Below the pieces are notes generated by a model. The model was given only the letters and a program-made list of their open reading frames with translations, searched no databases and was not told the DNA's origin. 64,000 nt of DNA from Nonomuraea helvata (GTDB taxonomy: Bacteria; Actinomycetota; Actinomycetes; Streptosporangiales; Streptosporangiaceae), in contig NZ_BAAAXV010000001.1 in the NCBI RefSeq assembly GCF_039535785.1, positions 806,001-870,000 of the forward strand, in the 5' to 3' direction. Positions within the stretch are counted from its first letter, which is position 1. Every line of letters begins with the position of its first letter. Of the stretch, positions 39,364-46,548 are shown piece by piece. Both the position numbers and the translations under genes were made by a program.

Positions 39364-41241
39364 ATGAGCATTCGACCGATCGACGTGGCCCGTACCGACG
39401 GCGGCCCGCTCTGGGTGGAGGCGGTGGCCACGCCCTCCGGTGTGGAGGTCTGGTGGGACGAGCCGCGCCCGCACGAGGGCGGGCGGCGCTGCGTGGTGCG
39501 CCGCCTCCCTGACGGCACCCGCACGGACGCGCTGCCGCAGGGCTGGAACGCGCGCAACCGGGTGATCGAGTACGGCGGCCGCTCCTGGCGCCCGCTGCCC
39601 GGCGGCGGCCTGGTCTTCACCAACTGGGCGGACCAGCGCCTCTACCGCCTCGACGCCGCGGCCGCGCAGGAGTCCGGCGTGCCGGTGCCGCTCACCCCGG
39701 AGGGGCCGGCACGCTACGCGGACCTGTACCTCCCGCCCGGCCGCGACGAGGTCTGGGCCGTGCGCGAGACGGACGACGTGCGCGACCTGGTGGCGGTGCC
39801 CCTCGACGGCGGCCCCGCCAAGGTGATCGTCGAAGCCCAGCACTTCCTCATGAACCCCCGCCTGTCCCCCGACGGCCGCCACGTCGCCTGGATCGGGTGG
39901 GACCACCCGAACATGCCCTGGGACGGCACCGAGCTCTGCGTGGCCCCCTTGCGGGAGGACGGCACGGCGGGTGAGTACCGGGTGGTCGCCGGAGGCCCCG
40001 AGGAGTCGGTCGCGCAGGCCGAGTGGCGCGACGGCACCAGCCTGTACGCGGTGACCGACCCCACCGGCTGGTGGAACGTCCACCTCGTCCACCTCGACGG
40101 CTCCCCCGGCCGGAACCTCACCCCGATGGAGCTGGAGTTCGGCGCGGCGGCGTGGAAGCCCGGCATGACGTACCTGGCCATCGCGGACACGGGTGAACTG
40201 GCCGTCGTGTACGGCACCCCGGACCACCGTCGTCTGGGCGTGCTGGACCCGGAGACCGGCGGCCTGCGGGAGATCGGCGGCCCGGCCACCTACTGGTCGT
40301 CCACCGTGTCGGTCGCGGGCGGCAAGGTGGCGAGCGTGGGAGCGACCCCGTACACGCCGCTGGAAGTGACCCTCGCCGACCTCGAGGAGGGCGGCGCGTG
40401 GGAGGTCGTGTCGGCCCGCAAGCCGCTCCCTGACCGCGACCTGCTCCCCGCTCCCGAGGCCGTGACGATCGAGGGCGTGCACGCGCACCTCTACCCGCCG
40501 GCCGGCGCCCAGGGCCCCGGCCCGTACGTGATCTTCGTGCACGGCGGCCCCACCGGCAGCCACCCGGTCGTGCTCGACCTGGAGATCGCGTACTTCACCA
40601 GCAGGGGCATCGGCGTGGCCGTGGTCAACTACGGCGGGTCGACGGGGTACGGCCGGGCCTACCGCGAACGGCTGCGCCACCAGTGGGGCGTCGTGGACGT
40701 GCAGGACTGCGCCAGGGTGGCCAGGGGCCTGGTCGAGCTGGGCCGCGCCGACGCCGCCAAGCTCGCGATCCGCGGCGGCAGCGCCGGGGGCTGGACCACG
40801 GTGGCCGCGCTCGTGCACAGCGACGTGTTCGCGGGCGGGGTCGCGCACTACGCGATCACCGACCCGGAGAGCTGGGCCGCCGAGACGCACGACTTCGAGT
40901 CGCGGTACCTGGACGGGCTGGTGGGCCCGCTGCCCGAGACGCGGGACCGCTATACCGAGCGCTCGCCGCTCCTGAACGCCTACCGCACCTCGGGCCCGTG
41001 CCTCATGCTGCACGGCTTGGAGGACGCGATCGTGGACGTGAGCCAGGCCGAGCGGTTCACCGCGGAGCTGGACAAACATGGCAAGGAGTGGGCCCTGCTC
41101 ACCTACCCCGGCGAGCAGCACGGCTGGCGCAGGGAGGAGACTATCGTCGCGGTGCTGGAGGCCGAGCTGGCCTTCTACGGGCTGATCTTCGGGATGGAGA
41201 CGCCTGAGGTGCCGCCGCTGACACTGAAGGGGAGAGCGTGA
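39364..41241 (+). CDS. S9 family prolyl oligopeptidase-like peptidase
   Basis: A 625-aa serine peptidase: a beta-propeller (about residues 1-360) capping an alpha/beta hydrolase domain (about 370-625). The nucleophile elbow is RGGSAGGWTT, the Asp lies in LEDAIVDVSQAE and the His in GEQHGWRR. FVHGGPTGSHPVV supplies the oxyanion-hole HGG. This matches dipeptidyl/acylaminoacyl-peptidases that trim short peptides in the cytoplasm. Its stop overlaps the M20 peptidase start (GTGA), and it begins 4 bp after the C39 gene, so all three are probably co-transcribed. Confidence 0.94.
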   Translation: MSIRPIDVARTDGGPLWVEAVATPSGVEVWWDEPRPHEGGRRCVVRRLPDGTRTDALPQGWNARNRVIEYGGRSWRPLPGGGLVFTNWADQRLYRLDAAAAQESGVPVPLTPEGPARYADLYLPPGRDEVWAVRETDDVRDLVAVPLDGGPAKVIVEAQHFLMNPRLSPDGRHVAWIGWDHPNMPWDGTELCVAPLREDGTAGEYRVVAGGPEESVAQAEWRDGTSLYAVTDPTGWWNVHLVHLDGSPGRNLTPMELEFGAAAWKPGMTYLAIADTGELAVVYGTPDHRRLGVLDPETGGLREIGGPATYWSSTVSVAGGKVASVGATPYTPLEVTLADLEEGGAWEVVSARKPLPDRDLLPAPEAVTIEGVHAHLYPPAGAQGPGPYVIFVHGGPTGSHPVVLDLEIAYFTSRGIGVAVVNYGGSTGYGRAYRERLRHQWGVVDVQDCARVARGLVELGRADAAKLAIRGGSAGGWTTVAALVHSDVFAGGVAHYAITDPESWAAETHDFESRYLDGLVGPLPETRDRYTERSPLLNAYRTSGPCLMLHGLEDAIVDVSQAERFTAELDKHGKEWALLTYPGEQHGWRREETIVAVLEAELAFYGLIFGMETPEVPPLTLKGRA

Positions 41242-42500
41242 AGAGCGTCGCCGAGATCTGCTCGGATCTGATCAGGTTCGACACCACCAACCCGGGCTCG
41301 GGCGAGCGCCCGGCCGCCGAGTACGTGGCCACGCTGCTGGCGGACGCCGGCATCGAGCCGGTGGTGTTCGAGTCGGCGCCGGGGCGGACCACCGTCGTGG
41401 CCAGGATCGACGGCGACTCCCCCGACGCGCTGCTGGTCCACGGCCACCTGGACGTGGTGCCCGCCGACCCGGCCGAGTGGCGGATGCACCCGTTCTCCGG
41501 CGAGATCACCGACGGCTGCGTGTACGGGCGGGGCGCGGTCGACATGAAGGGCTCGTGCGCGATGACGCTCGCGACCGTGCTCGACCTGGCGGCCCGCGGC
41601 GTACGTCCGAAGCGCGACCTGGTGCTGGCGTTCCTGGCGGACGAGGAGGCGACGGGCGACTACGGCTCGCGGCACGCGGTCACCGCGCACCGGGGGCTGT
41701 TCGACGGCGTCACGGAGGCGATCAGCGAGTCGGGCGGCTTCAGCGTGGCCTCCGGCGGGCACCGGGTCTATCCGATCGCGGTCGGCGAGCGCGGCACCGC
41801 CTGGATGAAGCTCACCGCGCACGGCGTGGCGGGCCACGGCTCGCGGCCTCCCGTGGACAACCCGGTCGCCACGCTGGTGCACGCGCTGTCGCGGCTGGCC
41901 TCCCACCAGTGGCCGGTACGCCTGACGCCGTCGGTCGCGGCGCTCATCCAGCACCTGTCCGAGATCACCGGCCGGCCGATCGACCTCGACCGCCTGGACG
42001 AGGAGGCGGCCCGGCTCGGCCCGCTGGGCAGCCTGTTCAAGAGCCAGATCCGCAACTCGGCGAACCCGACGATGCTGGACGCCGGTTACAAGGTGAACGT
42101 GGTGCCCTCGACGGCCGAGGCGCACGTGGACGGGCGCTACATGCCGGGGACGCAGGAGGAGTTCCTGGAGACGATCGACGCGCTGCTCGGCCCGAAGATC
42201 ACCCGTGAGTTCGTCAACCTGGAGGACGCGCCCGACGCCCCGTACCCCTCGGGGTTCTTCGACACGCTGGCGGGCGCGCTGGTGGCCGAGGACCCGCTCG
42301 CCCGGCCGGTGCCGTACGTGATGGCGGGCGGCACCGACGCGAAGTCCTTCGCCAGGATCGGCATCAAGGGGTACGGTTTCGCGCCTCTGATGCTCCGGCC
42401 GGACCTCGACTACTTCGGGATGTTCCACGGCAAGGACGAGCGGGTGCCGGTGGAGGGCCTGGAGTTCGGCACGCGCGTCCTCGCCCGTCTCTTCACCTGA
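41238..42500 (+). CDS. M20 family metallopeptidase
   Basis: A 420-aa di-zinc peptidase/deacylase of the ArgE/DapE/CPG2 group. The first zinc ligands and catalytic Asp lie in LLVHGHLDVVPAD, the bridging Asp in YGRGAVDMKGS, the catalytic Glu pair in AFLADEEATGDYGS, and the C-terminal His in GMFHGKDERVPVE. A dimerisation lid is inserted in the middle (about 180-300). It would release amino acids from dipeptides or N-acyl amino acids, continuing the work of the S9 peptidase encoded just upstream with an overlapping start. Confidence 0.93.
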   Translation: MKSVAEICSDLIRFDTTNPGSGERPAAEYVATLLADAGIEPVVFESAPGRTTVVARIDGDSPDALLVHGHLDVVPADPAEWRMHPFSGEITDGCVYGRGAVDMKGSCAMTLATVLDLAARGVRPKRDLVLAFLADEEATGDYGSRHAVTAHRGLFDGVTEAISESGGFSVASGGHRVYPIAVGERGTAWMKLTAHGVAGHGSRPPVDNPVATLVHALSRLASHQWPVRLTPSVAALIQHLSEITGRPIDLDRLDEEAARLGPLGSLFKSQIRNSANPTMLDAGYKVNVVPSTAEAHVDGRYMPGTQEEFLETIDALLGPKITREFVNLEDAPDAPYPSGFFDTLAGALVAEDPLARPVPYVMAGGTDAKSFARIGIKGYGFAPLMLRPDLDYFGMFHGKDERVPVEGLEFGTRVLARLFT

Positions 42501-42779
42501 CCGCCCGCCGCGTCACGCCGCGGGGCCGAACCACGTGGTGGGCGCGTCGCCGAGCCCGTCGCGCCCACCCGCCCAGGCGACGAGCCGTCAGGCCGGACGA
42601 GCGGCGCGCCCGCGTTCCCGCCCGCGGCGAGCTCGATGCAGCCCATCGCCGTCCTGAGCTCCCGCCCCCTGGCTCGGGGCTCGGCTCCGCGCCCTCCCTG
42701 TTTCCAGCGGGCGCGCGAAATAGTGGAACAAATCATTCCGTTCTGATAGGGTGAGGGCATGACGAAAGGGGGCTCACCG
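42501..42779. other. intergenic region with promoter-like end
   Basis: No complete gene seen. On the minus strand 42560-42660 reads like coding sequence with normal codon bias (CIELAAGGNAGAPLVRPDG) but has no start, family or proper length, so it may be a decayed remnant. Close to the next gene, TTCTGATAGGGT around 42740-42751 is a possible -10 element. Confidence 0.35.
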
Positions 42780-43382
42780 ATGAGCGACCACACCACCAGC
42801 GGCTGGGACGTACTGGACGCCTCGCACGAGGCGCTGCGCCGGGTCGTCGGCGCCGTTCCCGCCACGGCCTGGCACCTCCCGACGCCCTGCTCGGCCTGGG
42901 ACGTCACGCAGGTGCTCCAGCACGCGGCAGGCGACCAGATCGGCTTCGCCGCCGCGATCACCGGTGAGCCCGGCCCCGCCTTCAACCCGTTCGAGCCGTC
43001 GGGCGAGCTGGAGGGCGACCCCGCGGCGTTCACCGAGGACGCGCTGGCGCGCTCGGCCAGGGCATGGGCCGGCGTCGACCAGGGCGCCGTCGAGGTGCCC
43101 ACTCCGGTGCCGCCGCACAAGATGTCGCCGTGGTCCGGCTCGGCAGCGTGCGCGCTCGACGCGGCCGTGCACGCCTGGGACATCGCGGTCGCCACGGGTC
43201 AGGCGTCGCCGCTGACGCCCGACCTGGCCCGCCCGTTGCTGAAGGTGGCGCAGGAGATCGTCGAGCCGCTCCGCGCCTGGGGCGCGTACGCGGCCGTGCT
43301 GGAGCCGGAGCCTGGCGACGACGACGTGGCGGCGCTCCTGCGCTACCTCGGCCGCGACCCCCGCTGGACCCCCTCTGCCTGA
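42780..43382 (+). CDS. TIGR03086 family (mycothiol-dependent maleylpyruvate isomerase-like) protein
   Basis: A 200-aa DinB-like four-helix protein. The hallmark N-terminal stretch is WHLPTPCSAWDVTQVLQHAA (metal-binding His in QHA), with ALDAAVHAWDIAVATGQ later. TIGR03086 proteins are actinobacterial putative metal-dependent enzymes that may use mycothiol. ATG 42780 has AAAGGGGG 9 bases upstream; an in-frame ATG at 42759 just after the -10-like element would give a leaderless alternative with seven more residues. It is convergent with the DUF427 gene, 2 bp apart. Confidence 0.88.
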   Translation: MSDHTTSGWDVLDASHEALRRVVGAVPATAWHLPTPCSAWDVTQVLQHAAGDQIGFAAAITGEPGPAFNPFEPSGELEGDPAAFTEDALARSARAWAGVDQGAVEVPTPVPPHKMSPWSGSAACALDAAVHAWDIAVATGQASPLTPDLARPLLKVAQEIVEPLRAWGAYAAVLEPEPGDDDVAALLRYLGRDPRWTPSA

Positions 43383-43384
43383 GC

Positions 43385-44128
43385 TCAGGCGAACTTGGAC
43401 TTCGGGCGCTCCTGGAGCTCGCCGTCCAGGTAGATGTCGAGCTTCTCGTTGTAGAACGCGATCAGCCCGGCGACCTTCTCGCTCTCCGGCAGCGGCGTCC
43501 GATAGGACCAGGCGAGGTCCTTTTTGCCGTTGACCGTCCAGTATTCCGCCGTGCCCTTGTACGGGCAGTGCGTCACCGTGTCCGTGTGCTCCAGCAGGTC
43601 GAGCCGTACGTCCGTCTTCGGCAGGTAGAAGCGGGCGGGCAGGCCCGTCTCGAAGAGGATGCGCGGGCTGCGGGAGTCGGCCACGGTGACGCCGTCCACC
43701 TCTACCCGCACGTGCCGCGAGCTCGCCAGGATGTCGACCCTGGTGTACGGGTCGCGCGGGTGGACGTAGACCTCCTCGTCCTCCTCGAACCAGGCGTCCA
43801 TGGCGTCCCACTCGAAACGGACGTGGTCGCGGATCTGCTCCAGCGGCGAGTCGCGGTAGACGAGCGCCGCGTCCGCCGCCTCGGCCGTGCCCGAGGTGAC
43901 GGTGTGCACCAGGCCGTCGCCCCTGCTCGGCGAGTGACTGGTGGCGCCGGTGGCCTTGAGCGCGGACTCGTCCACGTCCGCCAGCGGGAAATAGTAGGTG
44001 GGGTAGTACGGGACCTCCCACACCAGGAGAGCGGAGGTGGTGTCGGCCACCACCCGGCCGCCGAGATAAGCCCTCACACGCTTGGCCGTGCGCTCGACGC
44101 GCACCCGGCCGCGGTTCGTGACGTCCAT
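43385..44128 (-). CDS. DUF427 domain protein (two copies)
   Basis: A 247-aa protein with two DUF427 folds. The second (about residues 120-225) has the classic VTVADSRSPRILFETGLPAR, FYLPKTDVR and HCPYKGTAEYW run. The first is more divergent (GGRVVADTTSALLVWEVPYY, YYFPLADV). The family is small, beta-rich and of unknown biochemical role, widespread in actinobacteria. ATG 44128 follows directly after the intergenic spacer next to the PAP2-like gene. Confidence 0.9.
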   Translation of the reverse strand: MDVTNRGRVRVERTAKRVRAYLGGRVVADTTSALLVWEVPYYPTYYFPLADVDESALKATGATSHSPSRGDGLVHTVTSGTAEAADAALVYRDSPLEQIRDHVRFEWDAMDAWFEEDEEVYVHPRDPYTRVDILASSRHVRVEVDGVTVADSRSPRILFETGLPARFYLPKTDVRLDLLEHTDTVTHCPYKGTAEYWTVNGKKDLAWSYRTPLPESEKVAGLIAFYNEKLDIYLDGELQERPKSKFA

Positions 44129-44156
44129 GTTCGCGGCAACCCCGGGAATACCACCA

Positions 44157-44822
44157 CTATTCCGGCCCGCCGGGGTGCCTCCGTGTTCCGGCCGGCCGGG
44201 GCGCCTCCGGGGCCCGCCGGGGCGCCTCCGGGGTCAGCCCACGCCGAACGCGGCCAGCGTCCCCCCACGTCGTCAGCGTCCCGGCCGCCGCCCCCACGAC
44301 CACCTGGGGCCAGGTGTGGTGCGTGAGACGTACCCGCGCCCAGCACACCAGCGCCACGACGGCGGCCCCGGCCAGCGCGGTCGGCCAGGAGGGCAGCACG
44401 TGGGCGAGCACCACGACCGTGCCCGCGGAGACGGCGGCGTGGAAGGAGATCTTCCAGCGCAGCGTGACGGGAACGGTCACGGCCAGCGCGGCCAGCATCG
44501 CCGTCACGGTGGCGACGAGCAGCGTCGGCGCGCCCATCACGACCAGCAGCGCCAGCGCCGCCAGGACGGCAGCCACGGCGGCGAGCAGCGGGCCGGTGCG
44601 GCGGGCGCGGTCCACGATGTGGTGCGAGTCGAGGCGGCCCGACCGCACGCCCAGCGCGATCACCGCCGCCGGCACGCCGCCGCAGAACGCCGAGGCCAGC
44701 AGGCCCCACGCGGCCCCGCTCCACCCCTGGGCGACGAGGCCGACGACGGGGGGCATGACGATCACCAGCACCTGCGGTGCCAGGAGGTTCGTCACGCGTC
44801 TCGCCACCAGATCGGCCGTCAT
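44157..44822 (-). CDS. PAP2-like membrane protein with degenerate motifs
   Basis: A 221-aa protein with about six membrane helices. The positions of the PAP2 phosphatase motifs can be traced: KISFHAAVSAG (in place of PSGH) and RVRLTHHTWPQVVVGAA (in place of S-R-x5-H-x3-D, with Gln-Val for the usual spacing and Val for Asp). Catalytic residues are thus partly altered. The last about 40 residues are a Pro/Arg/Gly tail encoded by short tandem repeats, which suggests that the original stop was lost through repeat expansion or a small frameshift. Likely a prenyl or lipid phosphatase relative, activity uncertain. Confidence 0.75.
   Translation of the reverse strand: MTADLVARRVTNLLAPQVLVIVMPPVVGLVAQGWSGAAWGLLASAFCGGVPAAVIALGVRSGRLDSHHIVDRARRTGPLLAAVAAVLAALALLVVMGAPTLLVATVTAMLAALAVTVPVTLRWKISFHAAVSAGTVVVLAHVLPSWPTALAGAAVVALVCWARVRLTHHTWPQVVVGAAAGTLTTWGDAGRVRRGLTPEAPRRAPEAPRPAGTRRHPGGPE
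44169..44234. repeat. 21-bp tandem repeat at the 3' end of the PAP2-like gene
   Basis: GCCGGGGCGCCTCCGGGG occurs at 44196-44213 and 44217-44234, with a degenerate third copy beginning near 44169. It encodes the PEAPRRA/PEAPRPA tail. Confidence 0.7.
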
Positions 44823-44892
44823 GTCAGGAGAGATTACGCGATCTTGGCCGCCCGTCCGGTCACCGACTCCCGCACAAGGCCCAGGCCGGTCG

Positions 44893-45360
44893 CTAGCCCT
44901 TGCTCACCGCGTTCACGATCCGGGTCGTGGACCGGCCGGGGATGGAGGCCATCTCCCAGCACTCGCTCCCCAGGATGGCCGCCGCGGCGGCGCGGGCGCC
45001 CGCGTGCGGGTCGCCCGCCGTGTGGGCGAGCGCCCCCGGACGCATGGGCCCCAGCAGGTCGATGTAGTCCTCCGGCCCGTGCGCCTCGGGCGGCCCCGTC
45101 ACGATGAACACGCCGCTCACGAACCGGAGCGCGGCCAGCACCTCGGCCCGCTCCTCCGCGGGGTTGAGCGGACGGCTCGGCCCCTTCCACGCCCGCACCC
45201 GGGGATCGTCCTCGACGCCGACGACGAGCGGCAGCCCTCGTTCGGCCACAGCCCGCAGGTAGCGCACGTGGCCGACGTGCAGGATGTCGAAGACGCCGGT
45301 CACGACCGCGGCCCCCGGCCGGTCGTACGGTTGAACCCACACGGCCTCGAGGCTGCTCAC
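44893..45360 (-). CDS. cytidylyltransferase-like nucleotidyltransferase
   Basis: A 155-aa enzyme of the TagD/HldE-C class. GVFDILHVGHVRYLRAV carries the H-x-G-H that binds the nucleotide triphosphate; GRSTTRIV corresponds to the I-S-S-T-x-x-R motif. Members join a sugar- or polyol-phosphate to CMP or AMP. GTG 45360 is chosen because GGGAGG lies five bases upstream and the fold starts at AAVVTGVFD; longer upstream frames lack family similarity. No partner glycosyltransferase lies nearby, so the substrate is open. Confidence 0.87.
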   Translation of the reverse strand: MSSLEAVWVQPYDRPGAAVVTGVFDILHVGHVRYLRAVAERGLPLVVGVEDDPRVRAWKGPSRPLNPAEERAEVLAALRFVSGVFIVTGPPEAHGPEDYIDLLGPMRPGALAHTAGDPHAGARAAAAAILGSECWEMASIPGRSTTRIVNAVSKG

Positions 45361-45546
45361 GCGACCTCCCACGCTCTCCCCCACGGTCCGGACGACTCGT
45401 CGATCGCAGCGTACTCGGTCGGCATCCCCTGTCGCGCAGGCGGCTGCCAGCAAGGCCTTTCCTACCTTTTCGCGGTAGCCTCCGGCGCGCCGCCGGCGCG
45501 TCTCATAACGTCGCTGGATATTGGGGCCGATTTGGGGGAGGTCGCC

Positions 45547-45990
45547 GTGGCACCGCCGGACTTTCATCGCCTCGACGGGAACGGCTCCGGGGATCTGGTG
45601 GCAAGACTGCCGGGCGTTCCGTCACAGGTGTCCAGGGCCAGGGGTCTCGTGACCGCCGCGCTCGGCCGCGACCATCCCCTGTACGACGACGTGGCGCTGC
45701 TCACCAGCGAGCTGGCCACCAACGCGATCCTGCACACCAGGTCCGGGTCGGGCGGCTCGTTCACGGTGACCATGACCAGTTCGGAGACGGCGGTGCGGGT
45801 GCTCGTGTCGGACGCCGGGTCGGACGGGCCGCCGTGCGTGTGCCGTACGAGCGCGCAGTCCACCAGCGGGCGGGGCCTGCCGCTGATCGAGGCGCTCAGC
45901 CACCGCTGGGGCTTCACGCGGGAGGACGGCACGACGACGGTCTGGTTCGAGCTGCTGCACACCCGCGTCCCCGCCGGCGTGGCCGTCTAG
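45547..45990 (+). CDS. RsbW-like ATP-binding protein (HATPase_c_2)
   Basis: A 147-aa GHKL ATPase domain of the anti-sigma/serine kinase type common in large numbers in actinobacteria. The N box is LLTSELATNAILH (about residues 55-67), the G1 box VSDAGSDGPP, and the G2 box SGRGLPLIEAL. It could phosphorylate an anti-anti-sigma factor, but no such gene is adjacent. GTG 45547 has GGGGGAGG five bases upstream. Although it lies just beyond the 3' end of the toxin gene, it is on the other strand and belongs to a known regulator family, so I do not regard it as the immunity gene. Confidence 0.9.
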   Translation: MAPPDFHRLDGNGSGDLVARLPGVPSQVSRARGLVTAALGRDHPLYDDVALLTSELATNAILHTRSGSGGSFTVTMTSSETAVRVLVSDAGSDGPPCVCRTSAQSTSGRGLPLIEALSHRWGFTREDGTTTVWFELLHTRVPAGVAV

Positions 45991-46053
45991 CCCGCCATGA
46001 GCGCCAGGCGGGTGGGGTGGACCGGCCGCCCAGTGAACGGCCGATCCCTGTGT

Positions 46054-46548
46054 TCAGTTGGTCAGGGGGTTGCGCGGAAACACCTGCTTGACCTCCCCGT
46101 CGACGGTCATCCGGAAGTCGATCCACTCCCATTCGGACGTTCCGGCCTTGACAGATTGCCGGATGTCCATCAGTTCCCACGCGGTTCCAAGGCCGTTGGA
46201 GTTGTTCGCCGCCGCCTCCCAATCGTGGAGCAGGTCGTTGTCGTCGGCCCGTTTCAGCAGAATCGACACCGCCTCGTCGGCGTCCGCGGCAGGAATCCCC
46301 TTGTTGACGTCACGCATGACGCCGTCCAAGGTCACGGTGACCCGGACCCGTTCATCGCGTATCGCCGACGAGACCCCAGTCATCCAGAGGGGGCGTCCTT
46401 GGGGATTGGCGGAGTCCGGGAACTTCAGGGCGGGGTTGTTGAACGTATAAGCCCCGGGGATACTTTTGGCGAGGTTGTCGGAGTGCGGGTTGATGCCCAG
46501 AACGACGTGGTCGCCGGGCTTGACGGTGACGAAAGGGGTCACGCAGTC
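46054..46548 (-). other. C-terminal toxin domain, about 163 aa
   Basis: The tip after the Hint domain begins DCVTPFVTVKPGDHVVLGIN and contains ALKFPDSANPQGRPLWMTGV, RVRVTVTLDGVMRDV and SEWEWIDFRMTVDGEVK. From memory it resembles the polymorphic toxin type 27 group, but I am not sure. GC is a little lower than in the stalk, fitting a swapped cassette. Confidence 0.55.

Noticed and set aside
44314..45990. A 558-aa reading of the RsbW-like gene
   Set aside because: The extension is antisense to the PAP2-like and cytidylyltransferase genes; the GHKL domain starts after GTG 45547 with its own ribosome-binding site.
45547..45990. RsbW-like ATPase as the immunity protein of the toxin
   Set aside because: Opposite strand and clear membership in a large regulator family; no evidence for binding the toxin tip.
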